DNA of 64,000 nt from Warburgia ugandensis (Eukaryota > Streptophyta > Magnoliopsida > Canellales > Canellaceae), in NCBI GenBank assembly GCA_035236585.1, contig CP141135.1, positions 10,264,001 to 10,328,000 of the forward strand, given 5' to 3'. Below are positions 47,381 through 60,819 of the stretch, piece by piece. The notes under the pieces were generated by a model. It was not told where the DNA came from, made no database searches, and saw only the letters and a list, made by a program, of their open reading frames with translations. The translations under genes were made by a program, and so were the position numbers. How positions within the stretch are numbered: position 1 is the first letter of the stretch; the number at the start of each line of letters is the position of its first letter.

Positions 47381-48399
47381 ACCTCGCATGTTCTATCCCT
47401 ATCATGGTAGGTGTGGTGTTACTTGTTTATTCTTCATCAACCTTTATTAGTTCTCTTGTTGGTCTATGGCTTTATTCTACTTAAATTTTGCATGTAAGAT
47501 TGGAAATGGGCATCGACTTGCTTATGTTTTCAACTTGACACTTTTGTCTCTATTTTGCACTACTAACAAGACAAGTTTGTACTTCTAGAACCAAGGAAAG
47601 TCCCATGATAAAAAAAATATTGCATCCCCCTCCTTTTTAGTTGCCATATTGCAGCCAAGTCTTAGAGTTCTTAATTATGTACTCCTTAAGCTTATAATAA
47701 CGCTTAGGTATTTTGTGATATTGTTCGGATCGCTATATGATTTCATACTTGGTCCTACTACATATTAGTTTAGCTTTGATAGGATGATTTTGTAACAACA
47801 CATAGAAGTCTTTGTCTAACTTATTGTGTCCCACCAACTTGAAGAAGGTCATTGATTTTTGTTGAAGTGTTTTGTTGATTAAAACAATATAGGTTGCCTA
47901 TTAACTAAATACCATTCTTTTAGAAATTTTTGAGGTGTGTAGATGCCAAGGGAAGTAACAGGAGATTATAGTACAAATATCTAGTGGTCAATCACCATAG
48001 ATTAGAATCAATCTGTTGTAGACCATGAAGTATATGATAACTTATGTCCATTCACGCCTGCACATTCCTTAACACAATCTAACAAGTAAGTTATCAAACC
48101 ATTACATGATTTAATTGTTATGTGTTCGCCCATATTTTCTCTAAGAATATATGATATTGAACAAGGCTTAACTTTAATCTTGTTTGGGTAAGTGCATCCT
48201 TGCACAAGTTGTGGGTTCAAGTAAAAAAAGGTAGCCACAGCCTTAACTTCGTGGTACTGTGTTTATGGTCTTTGCATCTTTTGAAATCATTTACGATATA
48301 TGCCTATATGCTCTTGCTTATTGGTAAACAAGAATTATTGTATTTTTGTTACCTCTCTCTTTGATGCACATGCATATCCTTTTTCATTTCTCTTTTTCT

Positions 48400-48720
48400 G
48401 TACATTAAGCTTAGATCCTACTATATGATTTAATTATGATTCATGAAGAGAATACCATTATTTTGAATTGTTAATAATAAATTTCTTATGTGGATAATGA
48501 ATGCAAAGCCTAAATTTCCAATATCCCATTTTTAACTTGCTTGAATTTGGTTTCACTCAATTCAAAGCCTATTAGATCCTTTGAATGGTTAATGCATTGC
48601 ATATTTGATTGGTTGTTGAATTACTTTTTTGGTACAGGAAGCTTAGATCCTACTATATGATCCTTTGAATGGTTAATATATTGTATATTTGATTAGTTAT
48701 TGAATTACTTTCTATTTGCA
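48400..48720. repeat. Diverged direct duplications upstream of the BED finger
   Basis: agcttagatcctactatatgat occurs near 48,409 and 48,640, and a ~60-bp block starting tcctttgaatggttaat occurs near 48,576 and 48,660. Confidence 0.7.
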
Positions 48721-48789
48721 AATGGACATTCAATGTGTTCAAGTGGTGTTGAGAGTAATACTAATTCTGATGCTTATGCCCTATCTACT

Positions 48790-49260
48790 ATTCATATGAG
48801 GCAGCAAATGATAAAAAGAAAAGAAAGCGGTTCCAAGTTTGGAACCATTTTACAATAATAACAATTGATTGTGATCCAAAACCTAAATGTTCTTGTAATC
48901 ATTGTGGTAAGGATTATGCATGTAATATAAACCACAATGACACTAAGAATTTGGGTTTTTACATATATAAATATAAGAAGTTTTCCACTAAAATGGAAGA
49001 AAAGCCCAAAGCACTTTGGATTTTAAACAATTAAGTGTATCTGGTGAGGGGGCTAGTGGGAGTCATCTTGCTAATTGGACTTTTAATGCTAAAGCTTGTT
49101 GAAGAGTCATTGCTAAGATGATAACTGTAGATGAGTTGCCTTTTAGTTTTGTTGAGAATGGAGGATATAGAGAACTCTTACAAGCAGCATCCCTAATCTC
49201 ACTATTGTGACAAGAGATTGCTTACAACTATAATTAACAGAAAAGAAAATTTTGAAGATC
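48790..49260 (+). pseudogene. hAT transposase N-terminus: BED zinc finger
   Basis: The frame reads RFQVWNHFTIITIDCDPKP, then CSCNHCGKDYACN, a BED-type finger (WxHFT ... CxxCGKxY) whose distal His residues are eroded. After a frame change comes AKMITVDELPFSFVENGGY-like sequence, the conserved hAT block following the finger. Stops and frame changes make it non-functional. It is cut at 49,265 by the inserted LTR. Confidence 0.8.
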
Positions 49261-49265
49261 ACATT

Positions 49266-52200
49266 TGTGGCGACCCAGGTTTTTATAACACATTTTATAA
49301 TACATTTTGTAAAGATAGGGCCCTTAGAGTAAAAAATTTTCACAAACCAAAGCAGCAGAAATTCTTTTCTTTAGAATTTGTTTTGTAAAACCTAAATCAC
49401 CACCTCATACATAACATAAGTAGAATTTTGTATAAGATAAAATTCTATTGAAGGAATATTCTTTTATTAAACTTCAGGATCTATCCAGTGGTTCACAGTA
49501 CACAGCCCATTGTATCCTTACAATACTTGTCCAAATATACAATCCAAATTACAAAGTTCAAAATTCAATACATGTTCTAATATAATGTTTCAAGAGATAT
49601 ACCCTGATTACTTATTCTTCAATTGTTCTTCAAGTCTTGAGCTCCTAAGTCTCCTTCTTTGTATCTGAGATATTGTAAACATTCGAACATTTACAATATC
49701 TCAACAAGCTATACTTGGTAGGGGATAAGAATGTAAGTTATTGACAGTATAGTCTCAATATTCAAGTATCCCATAATTTGTTCTATCATAAACACATTTA
49801 TTAATAACTATTAGTTATAAGAAAATCTCATTTCCTTGTCATTTGTGTTCACCTTTATACATACATATTGTATAAGGACAAATACGTTAAAAATGTAAAA
49901 ATAATCAAGAATCATTTCTATACAAAGCTGATCAACTCCTTTCATTATAAGAGATTTGTATCTCAGCTAGTTACTATACGGGGAATTTCCTTTCTTGGGA
50001 AAAATATTGGTAATATACAATTACTTGACATTTCATCATGTCATCCCTTAAGGTATTTCACTATGCCAATTTCATATGCATCATAATGCAAAATAATCAA
50101 GGACTACTATGCTTGCAATTTGATCCGTACAGCGCGCCCGGATAACTGTTCAATAATCCACTTATACCATTCTTAGTGGAAATTACAATATCCATGTCCA
50201 TATGGGAGGACCATGACTGTCACAGTGGTGGCCTTCCCATAAATGCCCCACCCAACTTTTAGCCTTTCTTAGGCTTGGTATTCAATATCATCAAGTTTCA
50301 GAGAGTGGGTGGCCAAACCCTCTTAACTCTCCTAGCATAGCACTCCCAGGCCTATGCCTGTTTAAAACAAAACCACAAGCCTCTAAGCTTGTATGTAAAA
50401 TAATACTTATACATATCAGACTATCTGTCTCTATATCTAGGACTGGAATATTTTCTACTTTCCTATTCACTTAGGGTTGTTCTCAAATCTCAACTTGACC
50501 ATTTAATACTTATTTTCCTCATCATTTGGTTGGATCATATTTCAATTTGAGGTATTTACCTTAATATATTGGTATCATAGATGTCAATACTTCAAAACAG
50601 AAGATCATGTATTAGACATGTATCTTCATGTAAAGGCATTCTTAATAATCCACCTACCTCAATAAGGTATTCTTACTCCTTAAAATCTATCATAGTCTTG
50701 ATCAACATATATCTGTCAAATCATATGTATAATGTCATTTTTCTAATCAATGGTATGTACTACATGGTCTTTTGATCATCCTTATGTAGGATGATCTGAA
50801 TCTTTCTTTCTTGAATATCATATATCCATGGGTTTAATATCATCTATACAAATACTATCTATATCATATATAACAATCTAATTTACATTGATGTTTCTTT
50901 TTCCTTATTGTTTTTTATCATATAAGATCTCATCTCGTTTGATCATCCTTATCTCACTTACTATTTTTATTAGGGTTAGATAATTTGCTATCTTTTTATG
51001 TTCTTATTATTATTTAACCAGTTAGTGTCTTACTTGGTTGAAGATAATTTATTTCTTCCTATCACTAGACAACTCCTCCTTATTTTAGGATGACTAGTAC
51101 TTACCAGTTAAAGTCTGCTCAAAAAGTGGTTAATACAACCCTCATGTAAGGAGGTCTTTAGACCTCTCTTACGTCAATGGGAGGTGAGGGAAAATCACTT
51201 GCCTCTTGTATACCTCCTATAACCACAATGTTCAGAGTCCACTAGAGTGGTACTAGCTCAACCTTTGACAAGGTTCCTATGAGCTCTTTACCTTAAGTCC
51301 CTTCTCTAATTGATTTTAATTAATTTCCATGGATATATACAATGTCATCCATGGATGTTCATTATTTTCCTACCTTGGGCCAAAGAAATGATAAATCATT
51401 CCTTATATTGTCCTACTAACTATAGCCCTTATTAAGTCAAAATCATTCATTCATCTTAGTTGTCCATGAATTTCTATATTTCATTAGTTTACATTTTTTA
51501 TGATTTATGCTCCTTATATCTTAACAATTACTTAACCATTGAATAAAATTTGACAATAAGTAAATCATCAACTTGAAAGCATAAATCAAATATAAGTTTA
51601 ACAACTATATACTAATATTTTTTCTATGAATGTAACTTAAGCTAGTGAAATAAAACTAACATGATCCTAAGTTATGAAACACATCTTCTATCATAATGAA
51701 ATCATGTTTAAATCCTAATTTACATTAACATGATCCTAAGATAATCAAATCTACTAACAAATTACTCATTTAGGGCATATCATACTAAAATTTAAAGATT
51801 ACACTATCATACTTTCTAACTTAGAACATAAATCACATTTACACTTCTATATCCAATAAAAGACAATTAAACTAATTTTATTAAGATTATTATAAATCTT
51901 TAAATATGATCCAACCATTAGATCTTAGGTGTTTTCCTTTAGATTAAGGGTTTTAATTACCTTTAGGGTTTTTAATATATTAAGATCCAAAAATCATATC
52001 CACTTGATTTTGTCACATTTCATCCATGATCTAACTGGATTCTATCATAATATCATCCCTTTAATCCATCCCAAGGATCTGATCATACTTGATCTCATTG
52101 ATCAAGTGGGTCCCTTTGTATTTTTAGGGTTTTTCTATCATAAAGGGTAGATCCCCTAATTTATCCCAGATCTGTCCAAATTAACCATAGATATTACTTT

Positions 52201-53654
52201 ATTACAGTATTATATCATCATTAAAATAAATTTCCAAGATCTGATCACCTCAGATCTTGAAGATCTTAGAAATCAGACACTTATTTCCAAAATACAGAAT
52301 AATTCAAGAATAATTTTAAAAAATATTATGACTTCATTAGAAACTAGACATTATAATATTTTCATAGCTTCTTTCCAATCTCAATTTGGAGTTCATATGA
52401 CTCCACAATCTTAAATTGAAATTTATATCCATTCCTAGGGTCCATATTTGATCTAAGCCCAACAGAATTAATCTCTCTCAATTGAGGATCCAAACCTTGT
52501 TAGATTTTCTTAAAAATTGTACCCTATGGGTTTTGGACCCTTATGGATCAATTGGAAGCTCAGAATTTCCATCTGAGCTCTCTATCACCATAAATTGAAG
52601 GCTCTTGTATTTACTTTATTTTTACCATTTTTTTATTCAAATTAAATTACAGAAAAATAAAAATTATACTAAACCATAATAAATATGTATGGGAAGTAGT
52701 TCCACCTATTTTATTGGAGAAAAACAATATAATTGATACCCAATTTGAGAGAATTACCGGTTGATGATAATATAGCCCGATTGTCGACCTTTTTGTGATT
52801 TTCTGTTGTTGGAACCGTTGGATCTTGAAATTGATTTGGGGTTTTTATATATACTGTATTATAGGATGTTATGGATGGTCGAATTGATGAGATTCTTACT
52901 GGAACGGAGTGGCTAATTGAATTTAGGTCTCTTGTTCCAATTAGAAAGAGGAGAGAGAAATAAGGAAAAGATAGTTTAGGGGGGGATGAAGGGGAATTTG
53001 GGGCTGAAATTCCAGGGAAATTTTGAAAATTTTGTGCTTAAGATTTTTAAAATTTTTAAAATTTTTTGAGACATATTTATAGCCAAATTTGAATTTTTTT
53101 TATTATTTATTTTGATAAGATATTTTATTACTTTAGAATTTTTAATTACTAATGCATTCTCTATTCCCACTACAATCTCCACTACCAGAAATAATGCACT
53201 GAGCAATTATTGGTGCTTCTAGAATGTTGGCCCACTTTGTGGGCCCCACTTTTATGTAAAAAGACCTTTTTGCCCTTTTAACTCCAAAATTGGAGAATAA
53301 TAGGCAATATTTGTCCGAACTCAAAATCGAGCGTACTTAGTGGCGTTGGAATCGTATTTCTAAGTGCTTCATGAATATTGAGGTCTTATTTCTTGGATAT
53401 GGGATATGGGTAAAATTACCATTTTACCCCCAAATGGAAAAATTAAGGAATTTTTATTTTAACTCAAAATTAAACGTACTTAATGTTGTTTCGATCAGTT
53501 TTCCAAGTACATCCATAATTTCTATATTTTAATTCATAATATAATCTCTATAAAAAGAGAATTTTCAATAACCTAATATTTCAGCCCAAAATTTCTAAAA
53601 ATTCAAACTTTATTAATTTTTCCTAATAATTTACAAAAATTCAGGGTCATTACA
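49266..53654. mobile_element. Solo LTR-like insertion of 4.4 kb inside the hAT transposase
   Basis: The unit begins TGTGGCGACCC and ends GGGTCATTACA (inverse TGTAATGACCC), so its ends are TG...CA with partly inverted termini, as in LTRs of Ty3/gypsy Tekay/Del-type elements. It is flanked by a perfect 5-bp duplication acatt (49,261-49,265 and 53,655-53,659). It is AT-rich, has no protein-coding region, and I find no second copy of its ends inside, so a solo LTR is more likely than an element with internal domains. Minus orientation is favoured because TGTAATGACCC resembles a typical LTR start. Before insertion the hAT sequence was continuous across acatt. Confidence 0.8.
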
Positions 53655-53659
53655 ACATT

Positions 53660-54740
53660 AAGGGTTAAAAGAATTTGCCTCACCATGGATACGTAGACTT
53701 CAATACAAAATTTAAATTACATGTGTCTCAATGCAATTTATATTAATAGTGATTGGAACTTCATAAGAAAATTTTAAACTTTTGCTTAATTTTTAGTCAC
53801 AAGGGTTAGCAAGAAAAAGAATTAAGGATTGCTTGATAGATTGGGGAATAGACAAGCTTCTTACTATTACAAAGGATAATGCAAGTTTAAATAATGGTAT
53901 CATCAGTTTTTTGAAATGAAGACAAAAAATAAGAAGATCGCCATCTTAGAGCATGAGTTTTTGCATATGAGATGTATTGCTCACATTTTAAATCTTATTA
54001 TGTGTGAGATTTTAAAAGAGATGGATGAGTTTATCTTGAAAATTCAAAATGATGCAAGATATGTGAGATCCTCGCTGTCTATGATGACCATTTTAAAGAC
54101 TTATGTTGGGAAAGAAGGAATTACTTGTAAAAGCACAGTGTAGTTAGATGTGCCTACTAAATAAAACTAGACATATCCTATGTTGAAGATGATTGTACAG
54201 TTTCAAAAAGCATTTGATAGGCTATATGAAGATGACGAGCCATATCAAAAGCATGTAGAGGAAGATGAGTTTGACAATGGTGAAGAGGGTGGTGATGGTA
54301 GTGGTGGGAGAGGGAAAGTAGGAAAGAAGGTGGTAGGGCCTCCACTAATTAATAATTGTAATAAGGCAAAGTCACTTGTGAAGTTCTTGAATTTTTTTTA
54401 CAGAACTACATTGCTATTTTCAAACACTAAGTATGCCTCTTGTAATGCATTTTTTAGGAGATTATGACTGTTCGCATTGCTATATCAAGTTTGTACAAAC
54501 ATGGAAATGATCTTTAATGCATAATGTTTGATAACATGGAACCAAAGTTTTACAAGTATTGGAGCAAATTTGAGAATATGAATATATTGCTGTTTGTAAC
54601 TGTAGTACTTGATACTAGGTACAAGTTAACTTTTTCGAAGTTTTGTCTTGGAAAAGTTTATGATACTATGGTAGTAGAGTATTTAGTGAAAGCAGTGAGA
54701 GATGCTATTGCACACTTATTTGATTAGTACATCAAACATG
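53660..54740 (+). pseudogene. hAT transposase core fragments
   Basis: The plus strand contains, in order, RICLT-type and TSIQNLNYMCLN motifs (about 53,670-53,740), LEHEFLHMRCIAHILNLI (in 53,916-54,143), FQKAFDRLYEDDE and a Gly-rich acidic spacer (54,180-54,467), then KYWSKFENMNILLFVTVVLD and RYKLTFSKFC (54,524-54,727). These are hallmarks of RICESLEEPER-like hAT transposases. Frame changes and stops separate them. Confidence 0.88.
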
Positions 54741-54939
54741 ATTATGGGAAGGTTGTTGAGGAGGATAGTGGAACTCAACTCAATCAAAACTGAGGCAAGA
54801 ATCTTACTTATGATAATGATGAAGAGAAAGCTTGGTAGGTTTCTTAACTTTTGAGTATGAGAGGCTTGTGGAGGGGAACAAAGTAGTATCATTACCATAT
54901 CTAAGCTTGAGATATATCTGTTATAGGAACGTGAGAAGA

Positions 54940-55221
54940 ACAATCTGTCATTTAATATTCTAGGGTGGTGGAAGACCCATTCAACAAAATATCACATCCT
55001 CTTAACATACTAGGAATTCATGTATCTATAGTTGCTTTTGAATCAGCATTTAGCATTGGAGGCCAATCTTGATTCTTATCGAAGTTCTTTGACATCAACG
55101 ATAGTGGGACCTTCATTTGCACTAAAATTTGGTTGTGACTTTCAGTTTCAAATAATCCTTTAGAGGTTATAAATGAGTTTGAGTTGTGCCAAAAGGTTGA
55201 ATCAAGTCTTATAACTACTTT
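54940..55221 (+). pseudogene. hAT C-terminal dimerisation (hATC) domain
   Basis: Starting near FNILGWWKTHSTKYHIL, then HVSIVAFESAFSIGG and later ICTKIWL-type sequence, this follows the hATC consensus (WW ... P ... SIxxSxSAFSxGGR ... CxxxWL). Stops are present. The second LTR-like insertion begins a few bases downstream of this region. Confidence 0.85.
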
Positions 55222-55226
55222 ACTTT

Positions 55227-58200
55227 TGTCACACCCATGCCCTAAATAGTGGATTAAAATATTTAAAAAAGTCAAGAACATCAAAAATTAATGATGATAA
55301 GTCGTTCATTAGACTGTGCTCGGAGAGAACTTTCCAACGACACTAAGAATGCGTGAAACTAAGATCGAGAGCAAAAGATTAAAAAGTTTTACCATCGATG
55401 TGGAGGGGGTCCAAAGTCATAATGGCACCCCACCTCTAGTGAGCGTGACTCGGAGAGTTGTGTGGAAATGGCTCTACACGCGGGAGTTGAACTCACCCCG
55501 TGGAGCTCTCCTTCCACGCATCTAAAAATGAGAAAGGAGGGAGCCAAAGCCGGGCAACCCCCTTTCACTCCTGGATTCCCGGCAGTTCCTCCATTCCATG
55601 TTTTTTCCCTCTTCCGATCAACCCCTTGTGTAGATCATCCTTTGGCAAGTTCCTCGCCCTTACACCTCTTCCCATCCCTTGTTTCCTCTACCTCCATTCT
55701 CTCCAGCAAAATACAACCAACCCAAGCTTCACTAGAGACGAGAGTGAGGCAGATTACCATCTTCGGGTCGCACTAGCTACTGGCTCGACCCAGGTAAGCC
55801 TACAACTCTCCCTGTTCCTTTCCATCTCTCCATTTCTCTCCGATGCATATTACCGTTTTTCCGACGAGCTGGGACAGTGAGAAATCAGTTAGATTCAGGG
55901 TGTACAGGGAATGGAACAGTATTGGATAAAAAATCCAATCGTTCATATTGTTCATTAGATATTTTTGAGTGAAACCCCTTTCGTTTCATGCAGATCGGTC
56001 AAGAAACGACATCAAAATCCGCAAAAACCAGCAACTAGGGTAAGTTTAAAAATCGTTGAAAAATCTGGCAAAAATATATATGATAGTTTTAATAGAAATA
56101 GAAAGGGAAAAACACTAGAAAATAAAAATTCAGCAAATTTTGAACGTTCCCGTGAAAAAAAAAAAAAAAATGAGGTTGGTTGTGTCGCCAGCAATGATCG
56201 GAATCCCAGTCACCTTCTCCGGCAACGGCGACATTTTTTGGCGACCCCTAAAAAATGTGAAAAATGGAAAATTTTCCTATATGGACAAATCACACATGAT
56301 CTTTTCATCTGCAAAGATGGATCGTCAATCAGGAATCAATTGGTCCATGAAATTGTGATCGAAACCTTATTTGTGCATAGGGAAAAATTGAGATCTTAAC
56401 ATTCAATCGTTAAAAATGTTATCAGAAGGTAAATTTAGACCAAATGTAACTCCAATTACTCGTCAGTAATGAATTATCACAAAAATGACTAGCCAATTAT
56501 GGATAAACTAATGGGAGATCCTATTTGACCATCCAATACTCAATCTGCGAAGATCGAAGGTCAGGAAAAGAGATCAAACTATGAATTATGGCTAAAAGCA
56601 TTGAATTATAAAATAACTTACCTAAAATATTAGAAATTGAAACTTCTAGAGGTACGCACTCGATCTAGACCATAGATGTAAGACCAATGGTGTTGATCTA
56701 ATTGGTGTACAAATCCTTGATCTTAATATATGAGGTTAGAGAGCTAGAAGTGATTATAGAAAATAAAAAATAAAAAAAAATTGCATGGAATTATGAAATT
56801 TACTTAGAACTTGTATTCGTTATAGAGGTTTGAGAGCAGTGTGAACAGTTCTGGCAGTTGAACTTTGAGTTGTACCTCGAGAACAAGTAAGGACCCTAAA
56901 CCCTTCTATTCCTTAAATTCTTCTTGATCTGTTCTCTTGAAATTATAAATGTGTAGAATGAATATGTTATCACCTTGGTTGAATGGATGATTGAAATTGT
57001 AATTACTCATTGAAATTGTCATGTAATAGTCTGATTTACTATGCTTAACTATTATGATGATGCAAACTGTTATACAATGGTCAAGCCCAAGATAGTAAGC
57101 CCTGAGGGCCTCCTGATAAGCTATGATGACGCCTTCCAAGATGATAAACCCTGACGGAAAGGGCTACCTGGTTGATTGCAACTAAGGTAAAGCTGCCCAA
57201 GATGGTAAATCTTGAGGAACGGACTGTCAAGTATTGAGCCTCCAAAGATGGTAAACCCTCAGGGAAAGGGCTGTCTGGTTCCTTGGAATCATGGTGGAGC
57301 CGACCAAGATGGTAAACCCTAAGGGATGAACTGTCACGTATTAAGCCTCCCAAGATGGTAAATTCTGAGGGAAAGGGCTACCTGGTCTTTTGGGATAATG
57401 ATGGAGCCGCCCAAGATGGTAAACCCTAAGGGAAAGGGCTGCCTGGTTGATTTTGACTAAGGTGGAGCCGCCCAAGATGGTAAATCCTGAGGGAACCTGA
57501 CTTTGGCACTGCCCAAGATGGTAAACCCTGAGGGTCTGGCTGCCTTGTTGATGATACTCATAGTGGGCCGCCCAAGATGGTAAACCTTGAGGGAGATGAC
57601 TACTGGATCATGGTGGTAATGTTATGCCTATTTAATATTGCTGAGGAAAACCATTAAACGAGTATGCAGCTTTGTTGAATGTTATGCTTATAGTTTGCAT
57701 TTTAACTTTAGAATGAAGTCCATAACTTAGTTACTCATCTATTGAATGTACTATGGTTGGACATGAATGGGGAATTGTTATGGGGTGTGCTTGTTTGCCT
57801 ACTATGGATATTGCATCATATTTGAATTTGGGATAAACTGCAGTTCTGTTCTAATACCCATAGGCCTTATTTGACAATACATGCTAACTACTTTGTAGAT
57901 GATCAGTTAAAATGGAAATGAATGTTCTAGTGTTGGGTTTGAATGTGCTTTTGGGCGTAGCTCAACAAGAATGGTAGGATATACATGGGTTTAATTCTTT
58001 TCCCTTACTAAGCTTCGCAGCTCACCTTATTATTTTGCAGGTACCAGTCAAGCCGAGAAGAGAAAGGTGGTTGAATGAAATGAAGAAAGCCTGATTGGAG
58101 ATGCAAAATTTTGTATTGTATATATTTATGTGCTGATGCCGAGTATGAGTTATATCTCAATTTTGACAATTAGCCTTATGCTTCCTATATGTTTTATTTT

Positions 58201-58597
58201 GATAGGACATCTATGAGGCTTACTTGAACTCCTAGTTATCAAGCAAGTCTTAATGATGTGTTGTGATGAATAGCATGGAGACTGAGTCTCCTTTAAGGCT
58301 GTATAACTGTTATATTGTTTATCAGGTAAACCGCACTGCATGCGTTAAACGCATTAGTCCAAAAAATAGGGGAGACTTTGTCGAAATTTCGGTAAAACTC
58401 AGTAGTTAAAAGAGAGAAAAATTTTATTAGTTAAATGCATGAGTGTATAGGATAAGAGCGCTTAGCTCTCTCAATACTTCTGCTGTAATATGTATTATGA
58501 AAAAAAAACAAAACAGCAAGGCTACGTAGGCCTTGCTCAGCCCAATCACAATGCTTGATTAAGTTAAATCATGGCCTCAGGGATTGGGGTCGCGACA
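55227..58597. mobile_element. Second solo LTR-like insertion (3.4 kb)
   Basis: Begins TGTCACACCC and ends GGGGTCGCGACA, TG...CA ends with the partly inverted cacaccc/gggtcgcgaca termini of Ty3/gypsy LTRs. The 5-bp flanks are acttt (55,222-55,226) and acttc (58,598-58,602), four of five identical. It has no pol coding sequence and no internal duplicate ends. It contains the alternating minisatellite at 57,088-57,600 and, near its 3' end, a near-palindrome gcaaggctacgtaggccttgc (58,516-58,536). Confidence 0.75.
57088..57600. repeat. Minisatellite with alternating 61/46-bp spacing
   Basis: Ten copies of a core caagatggtaaaccctgagg begin at 57,088, 57,137, 57,198, 57,244, 57,305, 57,351, 57,412, 57,473, 57,514 and 57,573. 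Intervals are 49, 61, 46, 61, 46, 61, 61, 41 and 59, so most of the array is a two-part unit of about 107 bp. One type of spacer carries gaaagggctgcctggtt. Confidence 0.93.
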
Positions 58598-58602
58598 ACT
58601 TC

Positions 58603-60500
58603 ATTATAACTATTCCACTTATTATAACTACTTTGCTTCATTTGTACTTTATTCCAACTTCACTTCTTTTGATTTGTTTATAGAGCTTTTTGGATTGGAA
58701 TAACTGCTACATAGACTTGGCATTTATAATTTTTTCATTTAGGAAGTATGAATGTACTCAACCTTATTTTTTGTACTTATTATTGATTTTTATACTTAAG
58801 ATTGGAATCATAACTGCACTCTCTATTGTTAAATGTCATGATCCATGTTTGAATTCTTTTGGAGCTTAATACTTTTTGAAGTAGATTGAAGTTAAAGAAT
58901 ACTATAGGACATTTGAGGTAAGTGTTGAACAAATTTCTAAATCATGTGAGTTTTCTCATTGTTCATTACAACTATTGAAAAACTTTTGATTGTCACCTAA
59001 GAAATGGGCACTTTCATGTTTTTATATATTATTGCATAGCTCTCATAGAAATGGGCATTATTCGTGTTGGCTAGTTTTCCATTAAGGTCTTTCAACTCTT
59101 ATGTTTAGATTCATTGACTAGTTTTTACTTTTCTTCTCCACAAGTAGTTGGAGGGATCAACACATGGTTAAGCTATACTTAAGTTCTTGTTGACAAGGGT
59201 TTAATAAATGTACATCATCATTCATGTTTGTTTGATATATTTATTGACTGCATTTTCAATACTTAAGTTCCAAGAATAGTATTGATTTTTCCTCCCTTGT
59301 CGTGTTATCTAGAAATGGTATTGGTATTGTTTAATTTTAGATATCATATTTATTCTAATATTGTTCCTTATACATGGATTATTGTGCACATTGTTTACTT
59401 CTAGCATCTAAGCAATTATGGATTGGTTGTTTAGTTTAAATGATTCTTTTTAGATGTGTCAAATTTTAATAGGCACACCATGACCCATGGTGCGAAAATA
59501 TGTGGGATCTCCAATGCTATTTACTTCACTTGTCAGTTGAAAAAGAGAGGTAGGAATACATATGAAATATAGGGTTGTTCTGGAGCCTATTCTCTGACCT
59601 ATTCTAGTATGCAAGTGATTGTTGGTCCTTGAGTTGATGTGCATTGCATTCTTTTTGTTGTGGTTGGTGGAAAGAATTGTCGAGAATTACTAAGTTAATT
59701 GATGGCTAATGACATTCGCAAGGTCACTCAATCATTATGAAGCTAAATTCAAATGGGAAGGTTGATACTTTGCTGATGTTGCAAATCTGAATGAAGGTAA
59801 GTTGATACCACTTTGTATGTTATATATCGATGCTAGAACTTAAGTGTTATATATATATACATGTTTCGATCAAAAGTCATATATTGGTTTTTGTTCTGTG
59901 TTCATGTTGATATAGGTGGGATTAGGAGTAGTGGGCAAAATGGGCAGGCTTCAAGGGGATGATAACTCCCTTCAATTAGTGATTATGTATGTTTGTGGAA
60001 GTGCTCTGAGTTCATGGCACTTGAACTAGAAGCAATAACAAAAAACAAATCTTCAGCCTGCCTTTTCTTCATGTAGTCTTGTTGCATCCTAGGAGCTTGA
60101 TGTTATTGAAGTCTGCATTTAACCAATTCTGGAGAGTGTATTAGCTTCGTACATAAATAAAAATGAGAAGCATAAGCTTACACTATTTTACCATTTTGAG
60201 ATTGTAGATGCATCATCAGGTGACTTGATATTGCAATGAACTAGTATAATGTATTCATCAATTAGGAGATTTTTACATCACATCAGTGGCCCTTTTTCCT
60301 TTTTTTGTTGAGCAACTTGAAATTGTTTGTCATTGGAGTCCCATGATTATTATTATTTTTTGTAACATATTTAAAATCCAATGTAGTTATTATTAGACTA
60401 ACATGTTTTCTCTTATTGTTTGCACTAACTATGCTTAAGTGGTTTTTTTCCCTCATGCTTGTTCTATTCCAAGCTATGCATGATTACTGCTATATGGAGC
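58603..60500. other. hAT 3' non-coding region
   Basis: AT-rich sequence without coding content between the second LTR insertion and the subterminal part of the hAT element. Confidence 0.45.
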
Positions 60501-60819
60501 ATAAGCACATATACAGGACCAAATATTGAATCCAACAGGGGACTGAATCTTCAATCCACTATACATTAGACCGAATAGTGGATTGAATAGGACTGAAATA
60601 ATAAATTTTACCAATACAGGACAAGGACCAAATAGGACCAAAGACCGGATCAAATTGACTAAAAACCGATCGGTTGATCTTTGCTTAACATAGTTCCATC
60701 CAGTCCGATCTTCGATCCTTATGGTAATAGACCGAAATTATTTAGTCTTATACACGTTAAAGCATGAGACGGGACCATGCATACCCCTAATTCCATAATA
60801 TTCTAGATGTATGCAGGTA

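Larger units (their letters stand above)
46647..60789 (+). mobile_element. hAT-superfamily transposon (RICESLEEPER-like), disrupted by two nested insertions
   Basis: The left end tagggttgtgca (46,647-46,658) and the inverse of the right end tgcataccccta (60,778-60,789) match at 10 of 12 positions and resemble the TAGGGGTGTGCA-type ends of plant hAT elements. Both subterminal regions are rich in gacc/accgaat motifs. Between them lie eroded BED finger, transposase core and hATC domain in the right order and orientation. Removing the two inserted units (49,266-53,654 and 55,227-58,597) and one copy of each target duplication leaves about 6.4 kb, reasonable for a long autonomous hAT. The expected 8-bp target duplication is not convincing (gtttctat against attccata), so the outer borders are less certain than the coding part. 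Confidence 0.7.

Noticed and set aside
49266-53654. Full LTR retrotransposon or LARD instead of a solo LTR
   Set aside because: I found no repeated end sequence inside the unit, no primer site and no polypurine tract. A search with tools could still overturn this.
55316-56399. Overlapping plus-strand frames up to 144 codons
   Set aside because: They lie inside an LTR-like insert, overlap each other in different frames and show no domain. A chance origin is more likely.
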